Shown one piece after another: positions 10,339-18,582 of a stretch of 64,000 nucleotides of DNA. Numbering within the stretch: the first letter of the stretch is position 1; every line of letters begins with the position of its first letter. The notes below the pieces were generated by a model, which saw only the letters and a program-made list of their open reading frames with translations, did no database searches and was not told where the DNA came from. Source of the DNA: Hanleya hanleyi (taxonomy: Eukaryota > Mollusca > Polyplacophora > Lepidopleurida > Hanleyidae); NCBI GenBank assembly GCA_036873755.1, contig JAVTVY010039318.1, positions 1 to 64,000 of the forward strand, written 5' to 3'. The translations under genes were made by a program, and so were the position numbers.

Positions 10339-10873
10339 GGGAGAACCCCGTGAGATCAAAGGATCGAGTGGTCATGTCGCTGGGCTGACTGAGTTTAGCC
10401 GGATAATCAATGGCATCGTGGTCTACCTCCGCTTCATTGCTAGACATTTGTTCATTGGGTTCTGACGCCGCTTCACTCAGGGCACGAGCCCACTCCATCT
10501 GAACAGCTGACCGCTCGTCCGGTGTAAACAGCTGGTCCACGATAGGCACCACATTCTCGAAGGCTGTCCACAGATCGGGGTCTAGGGTGAAGCCTCGCGT
10601 AGGGTTTTGGTAACGGCCCAGGCGTGGGAAGAAGGGTCCACGGTATACGTAGATGGCATTCTCTATGTGGATGAGGTTTCCGTCGAGCTCACCACTCAAC
10701 ACCCGTTTAAATTTGGTCCAGCCGTCACGGTGTAGCGTAACCGCATTCGACACGGTCTCAGCGCGCGACCACCAAACATGTCCACGGTCTTCCACGAGGG
10801 TGACTTTATCTTCATAGACGTGTAACCCCACCCGGGGTGCAAGGGGAAGGATGGCTCGTAAGACTGGTGACAT
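10334..10873 (-). CDS. PC4-like protein A (179 aa), two PC4-type half-motifs
   Basis: Apparently intact. Two similar modules follow each other: LHVYEDKVTLVED ... AVTLHRDGWTKFKRVL, then AIYVYRGPF ... RGFTLDPDLWTAFENVV. The second strongly recalls the PC4/Sub1 signature (basic-Gly-hydrophobic-Ser/Thr-Leu-Asn/Asp-Pro, Trp, helix). PC4 is a single-stranded-DNA-binding dimer, so a two-module chain could be a pseudo-dimer. The C-terminus is acidic/Ser-rich. I start at the ATG at 10,873: the upstream ATG (10,942) would put the TATA-like box inside the coding region. The family call is by eye and needs a profile search. PC4 is not a standard Polinton gene. Confidence 0.5.
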   Translation of the reverse strand: MSPVLRAILPLAPRVGLHVYEDKVTLVEDRGHVWWSRAETVSNAVTLHRDGWTKFKRVLSGELDGNLIHIENAIYVYRGPFFPRLGRYQNPTRGFTLDPDLWTAFENVVPIVDQLFTPDERSAVQMEWARALSEAASEPNEQMSSNEAEVDHDAIDYPAKLSQPSDMTTRSFDLTGFSQ

Positions 10874-10923
10874 GCTTGACCCAATGACGAACGGCGAATG
10901 ACATACACCCTGTCTGACCCTCG

Positions 10924-10931
10924 TATTTATG
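10924..10931 (-). promoter_or_regulatory. TATA-like box of PC4-like gene A
   Basis: CATAAATA on the coding strand, 51 nt before the ATG at 10,873 and about 15 nt after the stop of the upstream gene. Confidence 0.45.
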
Positions 10932-10945
10932 GTCAGGTCCAACTG

Positions 10946-11365
10946 TCAATGCCACAGCGCCAGGGTCAATAGGGCACAGACCATTACTAGGCCAAGCAGC
11001 CGTGGCTGGTTCCGGCGTGAGCGCTCGTGGTCCATAGCCCGATCATGAAGTATGGCTGTCATAGTCCAGTAGTGGTGAGTGATGGCACACCTCTCCGTCG
11101 AGTGCACTCTGTCGAGGACCGCTTCTGTGAACTCTTTCAGGATCTGGCGTCGCCCCTCGTTGTCGTCGCCATCTGAAAACATGGACCGAACCACTGCTTT
11201 GTAACCCGTGAGTGAATTAACCACGGTCGAATGCTGAAAAATGCGAGTCGCATAGGAATGGATGTCCGTCATCCGTAGAAATGAAGGTGTGGGATCCAGA
11301 GAGACGTGGTTTATAGACCATGTCACACATGCGCGCCTAGACGTAGCTCTACCGGTGTAGTCCAT
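10946..11365 (-). CDS. Unrecognised protein with a C-terminal membrane anchor (139 aa)
   Basis: I do not recognise the family. The first ~120 residues are charged and soluble-looking, with a Cys/His patch (ERCAITHHYW). The last ~16 residues (LLGLVMVCALLTLALW) are hydrophobic enough to be a tail anchor. It is the promoter-proximal gene of the minus-strand block. The nearest strong TATA box (11,617-11,624) is about 250 nt upstream. The 46-nt segment just 5' of this ORF resembles a tiny intron (GTAATC ... CACTAAC ... TATCAG); removing it would keep a 17-codon upstream frame from 11,472 in phase. That is speculative. Confidence 0.45.
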   Translation of the reverse strand: MDYTGRATSRRACVTWSINHVSLDPTPSFLRMTDIHSYATRIFQHSTVVNSLTGYKAVVRSMFSDGDDNEGRRQILKEFTEAVLDRVHSTERCAITHHYWTMTAILHDRAMDHERSRRNQPRLLGLVMVCALLTLALWH

Positions 11366-11479
11366 GATACGTACTATTCTGATACGTTAGTGCAAAAGGA
11401 GAGCAACAACAAGAAAGATTACAGCGCCGGAGGCGCTCCTGGATCCCTTGGAAAATCTTCTCCACGTCTCATGGTATAG

Positions 11480-11590
11480 CTCCAGTGAGGCAGGCTCAGG
11501 CTGGTGAGGCTCAGGCAAGTAGCTCCTCTCGGCAGATAGGCTCAGTCTGGTCAGGGAGGCTCAGGCTGGTGAGGTCGAGCAGGCCAATGA
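11480..11590. repeat. Short GAGGCTCAGGCTGGT-type tandem repeat in the leader region
   Basis: Variants of GAGGCTCAGGCTGGT recur about six times at ~15-bp spacing or multiples of it. On the coding strand they lie between the TATA box at 11,617 and the first gene, so they would be in the 5' untranslated leader. Confidence 0.6.
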
Positions 11591-11616
11591 ATGCAGCAAT
11601 GCCCTATATATTCCCA

Positions 11617-11624
11617 CTTTTATA
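11617..11624 (-). promoter_or_regulatory. TATA box (TATAAAAG) of the leftward A1 transcription unit
   Basis: TATAAAAG on the coding strand, directly downstream (in transcription sense) of two CCGGATGTA copies at 11,638-11,720 and two inverted CCAAT boxes (ATTGG near 11,723 and 11,748). Confidence 0.55.
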
Positions 11625-11637
11625 CACCTACATAAAA

Positions 11638-11720
11638 GTACCCGGATGTAGGCGCGGACGTAGGCGAAAGCATTCTAGTACCCGGATGTAGGCGCCGACG
11701 TGAGCGAAATTCTAGTACCC
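11638..11720. promoter_or_regulatory. AGTACCCGGATGTAGGCG motif pair upstream of the A1 promoter
   Basis: Two copies of an AGTACCCGGATGTAGGCG segment, each followed by CGACGT and GCGAAA. The CCGGATGT core equals an ETS-family site. The same sentence-like motif recurs upstream of the zinc-finger genes at 17,385-17,495 and 18,308-18,392. Confidence 0.5.
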
Positions 11721-11939
11721 GTCCATTGGTTCTTTTATCGATCGCTCATTGGCTCTTTTTCTCGACCGCTGACTGGTCCAAATGGAACTGCCCATCCTTC
11801 CCAGATTAATTTACAATCCCCTTTTTTGTGTTCAACCTCTGTATACCGATGCCGCAACATTGTTGCCGAACATTGCCGAAAGGGAGACCTTTTGACCTGG
11901 ATGTGACCTTTGATCTTTTTACCCGACATTCACCCGCGC

Positions 11940-12030
11940 ACTGCCGGTGATGCCGCGCACTTCTGGATAACTCGCGCGCGCGCGCGCTGCGGCCGGAGCG
12001 GGGCGGGGCGGGCCGGGCCGGGCCAGGGAA
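11940..12030. other. GC-rich block with Sp1-like GC boxes
   Basis: A (GC)n run followed by GGGGCGGGGCGGGCC and GGGCC repeats, far richer in CpG than its surroundings. It lies at the inner edge of the right TIR. A CCGGAAGTGATG site follows at about 12,090. Confidence 0.55.
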
Positions 12031-12189
12031 AATCCGGATGTTGAAAATCTGGACCCTACGTCTAAGGGGAAAATTGGAACTCTTCTGGGTTCGGAGGTCC
12101 GGAAGTGATGTCTGTGCGAACAACCCACACCACCAAACCACAACCGTGCACCCATATGGGTTTGGTCAAACACACCCCCACGCATCCCC

Positions 12190-13937
12190 AAAATGCCTGC
12201 TTTCTATACTACGACCAGACTGCGAATGCGCAGACTATTGAACACGGATGAACCATGAGTCCGGCGGATGCTGCTTCACGAGAGCTTCAACATAAGACCT
12301 CATACGACTCCATCGGACCCATAGTGACCCATGTCGGCGCCAAAATGTCTATTTCCATAGACTCGGTCTACTGCGCATGCGCAGAATGACGTCAGTTTTA
12401 CGTCACATCCACCCCGTCGGATGCTCCTTCATGAATGCTTCACATTGATACCTCACTCGACTCCATCAGACCATTAGGGGCCTACCTAGACCCAAAAACG
12501 CCTATGTTGAACACGAACGACATACTAGTCCAGACACACACACTCCCTGACGAGAGCTTCACACGGATACCTCACACGACACCATAGGATCATTAGGGGT
12601 TCACCTAGACCCCAAAACGTATATTTCCATACCCTTTTCCCAAAATTCCCTGTCTGCGCATGCGCAGAATGTGGACAACGAACGATACACTAGCCCAGGC
12701 GGATGCTCCCTCACATAGGCTTCACAATGATACCTCATAGAACTCCATCTGCCCATTAGGGACCCCTCGATCCCAAAACGTCTATTTCCACACCCTTTTC
12801 CCACAATTTCCTGTCTGCTCATGCGCAGAATGACGATATTCCAACACCACACGCACCCCATCGGATGCTCTTTCACGAATGCTTCACATTGATACCTCAT
12901 ACGACTCCATCGGACCATTAGGGGCTCCTCTAGATCCCAAAACGTCTATTCCATAACCTTGGTCTACCGCGCATGCGCAGAATGACCATATTCCAACCCA
13001 GCACCCATCCCATCGGATGCCCCTCACATATGCTTCACATTGATACCTCACTCGACTCCATCGAACCACTAGTGACCCACCTAGACCCCAAAAACGTCTA
13101 TTTCCATACCCTTGGTCTACCGCGCATGCGCAGAATGACGATATTTCAACCCCACACACACCCCATCAGATGCCCCTTCACGAATGCTTCACATTGATAC
13201 CACATACGACCCAATCGGTACACTAGGGACCCCTCTCACCCCTGAAGATTGCCGGAGAATGCCGGAGAATTTGGGACTACTTTCTGTCCGCGGAGCTAGA
13301 CCACCAGACCGCATCACCGCGGAGGAATACACACGCCCGATTCACGCAGGCCGGAAGTGACGTCATACATGACGTCACACTTGCGCAGAACACCGCCACA
13401 AAACCGTCCCAAAATCTCATACCTGCGCACAACACTTCTGCGCACACCCGTTTCTCGTGCATGCGCACTGACACCAATGTGGCTCGAAATCCCGTTTGCT
13501 TACTACTCTCGTCACTCTCGAATAACAGGGCCTTGAAATAATGCATTTGTGCAAAATAGTTAATTCTGAGGTGAATACAATTCCTATTGTTCCCTGAAAA
13601 CATGGCGATAAAGGATAACCAAAACCAAATTTGGTCTACGACTACGTATTTGAACAGCGAGTATATCAAGCTGGTTCTCCTGATCGTTTATCTTCATTTT
13701 TTAGAAACAAAAATGAGATGTTTTCGCTTCAAAATTGTTGATTTTGCACGAATGCACTACTTCATGGTCCTGTTATTCGAGTGGTGAGACTCAGTGCCTT
13801 GAAACTTTTCTGAGTATATAATATTGTACTTCATGCCAGCTGAACAATTTCTTGTATATGAAATATTTTATTTTGGCACTTCTGCTGCACCTGTTCTAGG
13901 GCTTTACCCATCTAAGCACACGAGGTCCTTTTGTCCG
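12190..13937. repeat. Right TIR of Polinton A1
   Basis: Inverted counterpart of 4,245-5,230, longer because it holds more ~150-bp units and a small insertion at 13,517-13,781. NRF1-like TGCGCATGCGCA is perfect at 12,372 and 12,655, with variants near 12,820, 12,970 and 13,120. CCGGAAGTGACGTCA at 13,351-13,365 joins an ETS and a CRE site, and a second CRE lies at 13,370-13,377. The inner end (12,190-12,330) is also similar to the palindrome element at 58,940-59,110. Confidence 0.8.
13517..13781. mobile_element. 265-bp MITE inserted in the A1 right TIR
   Basis: CTCGAATAACAGGGCC at the left end and GGTCCTGTTATTCGAG at the right end are inverted repeats of about 50 bp with a few mismatches. The left TIR of A1 lacks this segment at the corresponding point, which shows it is an insertion. 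Confidence 0.7.
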
Positions 13938-15069
13938 TAGTAGTATATAGCCGTGATTTCAGGCCCCATTTACCTACAAAATTTGCATATTGTGGCGGAC
14001 ACGTGGCGGTCACAGAGGTCTAGTGCACTATAGTTCCGACAGAATGACCAAAAAGCTACCTCCGAACACAAGAGAGTTGCAATTTTTGCAGGGTATGTAG
14101 TCCTCCAAGGTAATGCGGACTGGTGTTGATGCGGTCTGCCTGCGCGGACAGAAAGTAGTCCTAAATACGTGGGGAGCCGGGGGAAAATTCTCCAGACCGC
14201 TAGTGGACTGATTGGACTGGGTGCATGTGAAATTAGGATTTGTCCCGAAACTATAAAAAGCAGAACACGGACTTTCCCCTTACAATAGGGGAAAATTCCT
14301 ATCAAGCCTATCCCAAATGGGTAATATCGGTCCCGGGTTTATCGGGGTCTGGGTTGATGGGGGGGTTCATGTAAAATTAGGAATTTTTCCGAAAATATAA
14401 AAAACGGAACACGGACTTTACGCCTAAAATAGCCCTATCCAAAAGGGCTAATATCGGTCCACGGGTTTATCGGAGTCTGCACATCAAGTCATGGGTGGGT
14501 GCAATTTTTTGGAGTTTTACTATGCGTTGTTTGGTCTTGTTTTTCTCGTCTCGCCAAGAAAAACACAATGGGAAGGGTCTCTAAGCGAAACGGTGAATTG
14601 TTTTCGAAAAGTACCGGGTATGTCTGTATATAGGCCCATATAGTCCCATACTGGCTATAGGGGTATAGGTCAATACTGGGTGGACGTTTTGGGGTCTAGG
14701 TGAGCCCCTAGTGGTCCTATGGTGTCGTATGGGGTCTTATTTTGAAGCTCTCGTGGAGGAGCACCCGACTGGACTAAAGGTTCTTCCGGTTTAAATATTC
14801 TGCGCATGCGCAGTCTGGCCGTAGTATAGAGAACAGGAATTTTGGAGGGTGCGTGGGGATGTGTTTGGCGTAGAGTTGGACCACTATGGCTCCAAATGGG
14901 TCGTGGGAGGTGTCAACGTGAAGCTTTTGCTGGGTAGAGTCAGAATGCCGTGTTTTTAGTGCAAGTCGCGTCAATCTGCGGATGTGCAGTTGGGTGTAAG
15001 TAAAGTGACCATTTTGGGGGGTGTGTGGAGGTGTGTGTGGGATAGAGAGGGACCATCCTTGGTCCCATT

Positions 15070-15905
15070 GTGTCGTGAAAGGTGTTATCTTGTAGCTCTC
15101 GGGGTGTACATCCCCATTTAGGGCTGTCCACATCATCTGTGACGCCATCGGTAACGTCATCAGTACGAGTAGTAGCGAAAGTCGGCATTTTAGGGAAGTA
15201 CAGGAAGGTATTTTGGGTAGAGAGGGACCAAGTGTCCTGAGAGGGGTCATATTGTAGCTCTCGGAGTGGAGTCTCCGATTTGAGGGATGTTCGCGTCATC
15301 TGTGACGTCATCAGTACGAGTAGTAGCTACAGCGGGCATTTTGGCGAAGTGCATGAAGGTATTTAGTGTAGAGATGGACCATCTCTGGTCCGAATGCGTC
15401 GTGTATGGTGTCATCTTGTAGCTCTCGGAGTGGAGACCCCGATTTGAGGGATATCCACAGTATCTGTCACGTCAATGGTGACGTCATCAGTACGAGTAGC
15501 AGCGAAAGTGGGCATTTTGAGGTAGTGAAGGATGGTATTTGGTGTAGAGATGGACCATCCTTGGTCCGAATGCGTCGTGGAAAATGTCATGTTGTAGCTC
15601 TCGGGGTCTCCTGTGACGTCATCAGTACGAGTAGTAGCGAAAGTGGGCATTTTGGGGCAGTGAAGGATGGCATTTGGTGGGACCATCCTTGGTCCGAATG
15701 CGTCGTGGGAGGTGTCATGTTGTAGATCTCGAGGTGTAGACCACGATTTGAGAGATATCCACAGCATCTGTGACGTCATTGGTGACGTCGTCAGTAGGAG
15801 TAGTAGTCAAAGTGGACATTTTGAGGGTGTGAATGAAGGTGTTTGGTGTAGAGATGGACCATCCGCGGTGCGAATGCGTCGTTTGAGCTGTCATCTTGTA
15901 GCGAC
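15070..15905. repeat. Tandem ~165-bp units carrying CRE sites
   Basis: TTGTAGCTCTCGG recurs at about 15,091, 15,254, 15,414, 15,590 and 15,718, with a diverged copy near 15,895. Most units contain GTGACGTCATCAGTA(C/G)GAGTAGTAG, thus a CRE palindrome, and GATGGACCATCC. Related units occur near 25,600, 31,260 and 36,180. The long open frames through it on both strands are repeat artefacts. Confidence 0.8.
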
Positions 15906-16080
15906 GCCTGCCAACGCCAAGCTTAATGCTTCAACGCCCTGGTGAAATAGCTCAGAAGCTCTGATTTTCTAGATATTCCATGGAATTGTCACTAATTCTT
16001 CGAAATGCAGTGACGCCCGTCAACGCCCTTCGTTACGTCTTGACACTCTAACATAACGCCTTGACGCCATTATATAGATC
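15905..16080. repeat. AACGCC-rich stretch (iteron-like)
   Basis: CCAACGCC, TTCAACGCC, GTCAACGCC, ATAACGCC and TTGACGCC occur within about 170 bp. The same kind of stretch separates the ATPase and zinc-finger genes in both arms of the palindrome. Confidence 0.55.
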
Positions 16081-16360
16081 AGAGAGAGAACAACAACAAC
16101 AACAATGATGACACATGAGAGAACAAGAACAAGAAGAAGTTCTTTTCATACAGTTTATTCTCCCCATTGTTACAGCATACCCACGCTGGGGGAGCCGCGT
16201 TGGGTATGTTTACAACCCAAGAAGACTCTTGTCCAATCAGAGGCTACCATTTGCATCTGTCAAATTCATCCCTGTCCGCTAGATGTATTCTTGTCCAATC
16301 GGAAGTCTCCATTTCAGAAAGTTCCATCTTTAGCCATGTTCGCTCTGAACCATTTGTTCT

Positions 16361-16435
16361 AATAATCGTCGGGCAGGCCAGGATACCGTTGAGGCAACAT
16401 ACCCTCAGATAGTTGTTTGCGCATTCTAAGTATCT
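16361..16435 (-). pseudogene. Fragment: C-terminus of the palindrome-type zinc-finger gene
   Basis: The frame RMRKQL ... YPGLPDD then stop matches the last ~25 codons of the zinc-finger gene at 53,816-54,388. It is joined to an unrelated gene at about 16,440, so this element end is a mosaic. Confidence 0.6.
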
Positions 16436-16457
16436 ATCAGTGCATGGGTGAATACAT

Positions 16458-17323
16458 TCATCCGATCGGAAGATTCCGTAATTTGGTCACAAAAAACGTG
16501 ACATTGGTGACCCTCTCCACTATCCATTTGGTGTTGGGGCGCTGTTCATAGGCCCATCTCAAGGGATCCAATTGGTCCACTTGGTCCAGCACGGGCTGTA
16601 GCGACGCCCGGTTAATGATGGTAAACGGTTGATCAAATACCAAGATGTTACTGCTCGGGTAAAAGTATCGGACTTGGCCTGTCTCCTTATGCTGCAGCCA
16701 GATTTAATTTGAAGGACGTAGCTTGGTTATTCAATGGGAAATTGTAGATATCTTGATAGGGCGATGGCGCTGGAAACAGTGCCGTATCATGGGCCAATGA
16801 CGCCGATAGATGTCACTCGCTGGATGGGCGTCCTGTAAGAGATCGCTGGGAACATTCACTGCATCTTCCAGAAAATGTTCGTTGTTGTCAGCCGTGTGAC
16901 TGGAACAGTAATACTACGGACCGGCTGGATATCTAGGCTCTTCTGAACTGTGGGTATAGGCGAGCTCTTCGTGATCGCATCACCAGTGGCATTCGTCTCC
17001 CCCGGCTCATCTTCACTAGGTGCGACCCTCATGGGTGCCTCTTTAGTGGGAAGTTGTCGCTCATATCGTGGTGACGGACCATCAATCAAACGTTGGTGCT
17101 GTCTTAACTGATTGGATCGTTTGAAGAGTTGACCACATTCATTACATTGTTCCGTCGCGCCCTCGTGGGGTGAGCGTTCGTGGCGCAGTAAAGCATCTTC
17201 CCGATTAAATGATCGTGTGCAGGTTATACAAGTATATCGTGCACTGTTGCGGATGAAGGACTCGTGTCGTCGGAAATCTTCTGGGCGAGTAAATGACTTC
17301 TGGCAAGTTGTGCAAGATAACAT
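16458..17323 (-). pseudogene. Zinc-finger protein joined to a Polinton polymerase-type N-terminal region, several frameshifts
   Basis: The first frame (17,323 to 16,856) has three C2H2-like fingers: CTTCQKSFTRPEDFRRH, CITCTRSFNREDALLRHERSPH and CNECGQLFKRSNQLRQH. Only the second keeps both histidines. Further frames continue with SPYQDIYNFPLNNQATSF and then, from about 16,710, VRYFYPSSNILVFDQPF and RPNTKWIVERVTNVTFFV. I associate this last pattern with the conserved region near the start of Polinton DNA polymerases, but I am not certain. The rest of a polymerase is missing, and the left end breaks into another gene's tail. The start is set by a TATA box 45 nt upstream. Confidence 0.45.
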
Positions 17324-17367
17324 GCCGGCTGTGGATCTGGAAATGATGAATGCCGTAAAAATTCTGG

Positions 17368-17375
17368 CTTTTATA
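17368..17375 (-). promoter_or_regulatory. TATA box of the zinc-finger/polymerase-type gene
   Basis: TATAAAAG on the coding strand, 45 nt before the ATG at 17,323. The 60 bp around it are nearly identical to the promoter at 18,246-18,300, so the two genes share a duplicated promoter. Confidence 0.55.
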
Positions 17376-17384
17376 GGCCAACTT

Positions 17385-17495
17385 AGAAGTACCCGGATGT
17401 AGGCGCGGACGCCAGCAACAAGAACTCGGTTGTACAAGAACCCGGATGTACTCGGATGTAAAAGTCTGCGGATGTAAAAGTTCCCGGATGTTCAA
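17385..17495. promoter_or_regulatory. Cluster of CCGGATGT-type motifs
   Basis: Within 110 bp: AGTACCCGGATGTAGGCG, AACCCGGATGTACTCGGATGTAAA, CTGCGGATGTAAA and TTCCCGGATGTTC. The spacing is about 10-40 bp. CCGGATGT is an ETS-type core. The cluster lies immediately upstream of the TATA box at 17,368. Confidence 0.5.
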
Positions 17496-17496
17496 A

Positions 17497-17778
17497 TCAC
17501 TTCGCCCACTGGAAAATCTTCTCTCTCCTCGTGCAAAGATCACACCCGACCAAGGGTACGCCTTCAAGGCAGGTCAGGCACCGCTGGCGATGGTAGCGGT
17601 GATCTCCGGGCTCTCCCCTGGTCGAGCTGTAACCCACACTGAAGAAATCATCTATCATTTCCATAGTTATGGGCCAGTATCTTTTGGTAACTCTTTTGGG
17701 GAGTCGAGCGGGAACCGGCACCTTTTCGTCAATCTTCAACGATTGCTCGTCTGCCTTGGAATTGACTGGCTTTTCCAT
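17497..17778 (-). CDS. Unrecognised 93-aa protein with a cysteine cluster
   Basis: Family not recognised. Visible parts: a basic segment ARLPKRVTKRYWPITMEMID, then FFSVGYSSTRGEPGDH, then a cysteine cluster CLTCLEG...GCDLCTRR that could bind one zinc ion (C-x2-C-x7-C-x2-C). A TATA box (TATAAA within 17,835-17,842) lies 57 nt before the ATG, fitting the pattern of the neighbouring genes. It sits between two zinc-finger genes on the same strand. No breaks are seen, but the frame is short. Confidence 0.4.
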   Translation of the reverse strand: MEKPVNSKADEQSLKIDEKVPVPARLPKRVTKRYWPITMEMIDDFFSVGYSSTRGEPGDHRYHRQRCLTCLEGVPLVGCDLCTRREKIFQWAK

Positions 17779-17834
17779 TTGATCGGGTCTGGTACAGGTT
17801 GTGAGAAATGTACATCTAACATGCGTGTTTTCGT

Positions 17835-17842
17835 GTTTATAG
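17835..17842 (-). promoter_or_regulatory. TATA box of the 93-aa gene
   Basis: CTATAAAC on the coding strand, 57 nt before the ATG at 17,778. Confidence 0.4.
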
Positions 17843-17970
17843 TTAGAGGGGAGGTGACTGTCCTATCGACCAATCAGAAGCCATCTTTTCAGAAAGTTCA
17901 ATCTTCGTTCAGTGTAACCTAAACGACTTCGGGCAATCCATGATATTGAGGCTCGAAGCTCTTACTTCTC

Positions 17971-18246
17971 TCATTCAACACTGGGATCAATCTCCATCGG
18001 CTTTTCGACCTCCACGGGTTCTTCTATTCTCAGATGCATTCCCATAGAAACTGAAATATTCGGTCTCCCGAGTGGCGAGCGTGATCCGTGTATGACATTT
18101 CGGTGACGTCTCAATTGACTGGGGTGCTTAAAGACTATATCACAATCCGCACATGTATGCATGGGTACTTCGTGGCGTGCACGTGTGTGACAACGCAAAC
18201 TGTCCAGGCGATGAAAGCACTTCGTGCAAGTTGTGCAAGAGATCAT
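17971..18246 (-). CDS. C2H2 zinc-finger protein (91 aa)
   Basis: Two fingers directly after the start: CTTCTKCFHRLDSLRCHTRARH and CADCDIVFKHPSQLRRHRNVIH each fit C-x2-C-x12-H-x3-5-H. The tail is acidic with a repeated VE(E/V)PVEVEKPMEID flavour. Start at 18,246 because a TATA box (TATAAGAG) lies 45 nt upstream; the open frame runs 11 codons further. The promoter and first finger (CTTC) are paralogous to the gene starting at 17,323, so the two arose by tandem duplication. It could be a DNA-binding regulator or a truncated version of a larger protein. Confidence 0.6.
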   Translation of the reverse strand: MISCTTCTKCFHRLDSLRCHTRARHEVPMHTCADCDIVFKHPSQLRRHRNVIHGSRSPLGRPNISVSMGMHLRIEEPVEVEKPMEIDPSVE

Positions 18247-18290
18247 ATCGGTTAAGAATCTGGAAATGATGAATGCCATAAAAATTCTGG

Positions 18291-18298
18291 CTCTTATA
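18291..18298 (-). promoter_or_regulatory. TATA box of the 91-aa zinc-finger gene
   Basis: TATAAGAG on the coding strand, 45 nt before the ATG at 18,246. Confidence 0.5.
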
Positions 18299-18307
18299 GG
18301 CCGACAT

Positions 18308-18392
18308 AGGAGTACCCAGATGTTCTACAGTCCCCGGATGTTCCACAATTCCCGAATGTACAAGAACCTGGATGTACCCGGATGTAAAAGTG
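18308..18392. promoter_or_regulatory. Second cluster of CCGGATGT-type motifs
   Basis: AGTACCCAGATGTTC, GTCCCCGGATGTTCC, TTCCCGAATGTAC, AACCTGGATGTACCCGGATGTAAA within 85 bp, upstream of the TATA box at 18,291, mirroring the cluster before 17,368. Confidence 0.5.
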
Positions 18393-18582
18393 TGTACGTG
18401 TGTATTTTTACGCGTGTATGCGTCTGTGTATATGTGTGTGCGCGTGCATGCATGTGCGTGTGTATGCATGTATGTGTGTGTGTATGCGCCTGTGTGTATG
18501 TGTGTGCGTGTGTGTGTGTGTGCGTGTGCGTGTGTGCGTGCGTGTGTGTATGCAAGTGTGTGTATGCGTCTGTGTGTGTGTG
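18393..18582. repeat. TG-rich microsatellite
   Basis: Imperfect (TG)n with interspersed TATG and GCGTG. Open frames of Cys/Val or His/Thr through it are artefacts. Confidence 0.9.

Larger units (their letters stand above)
4245..13937 (-). mobile_element. Polinton/Maverick element A1, 9.7 kb, capsid and integrase genes on the minus strand
   Basis: The outer ~150 bp at 4,245 and at 13,937 are inverted copies (CACAAAGGACCTTGTGTG on the left faces CACACGAGGTCCTTTTGT on the right). Both sides continue inward with the same array of NRF1-like repeats. Between the TIRs lies one uninterrupted minus-strand run of genes: membrane protein, two PC4-like proteins, integrase, small conserved protein, penton-like, pVI-like, major capsid protein and protease. 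This set is diagnostic of Polintons. The packaging ATPase and protein-primed DNA polymerase usual for the family are absent, although the element seems complete end to end. Most genes are lightly damaged. Exact termini and target duplication are uncertain because another Polinton terminus starts at 13,939. Confidence 0.85.
13939..16360 (+). mobile_element. Terminus of a second Polinton (TIR plus repeat modules)
   Basis: Starts AGTAGTATATAG, like the terminus at 51,631 (AGTAGTAGGG) and the inverted one ending at 40,587 (its complement starts AGTATTATAG). An AG start is typical of Polintons. Modules follow in the order seen in the other termini: an AAATTTGCATATTGTGGCGG segment, ~150-bp units (14,220-14,510), a GTTTGGTCTTGTTTTTCTCGTC unit, an NRF1-like unit (TGCGCATGCGCA at 14,801), CRE-bearing tandem units, an AACGCC-rich stretch and a 3' untranslated region. 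The far end is not identifiable. Confidence 0.7.

Noticed and set aside
14774..15945. Long open frames on both strands
   Set aside because: They run through the ~165-bp tandem repeat units and repeat the same peptide blocks; no domain.
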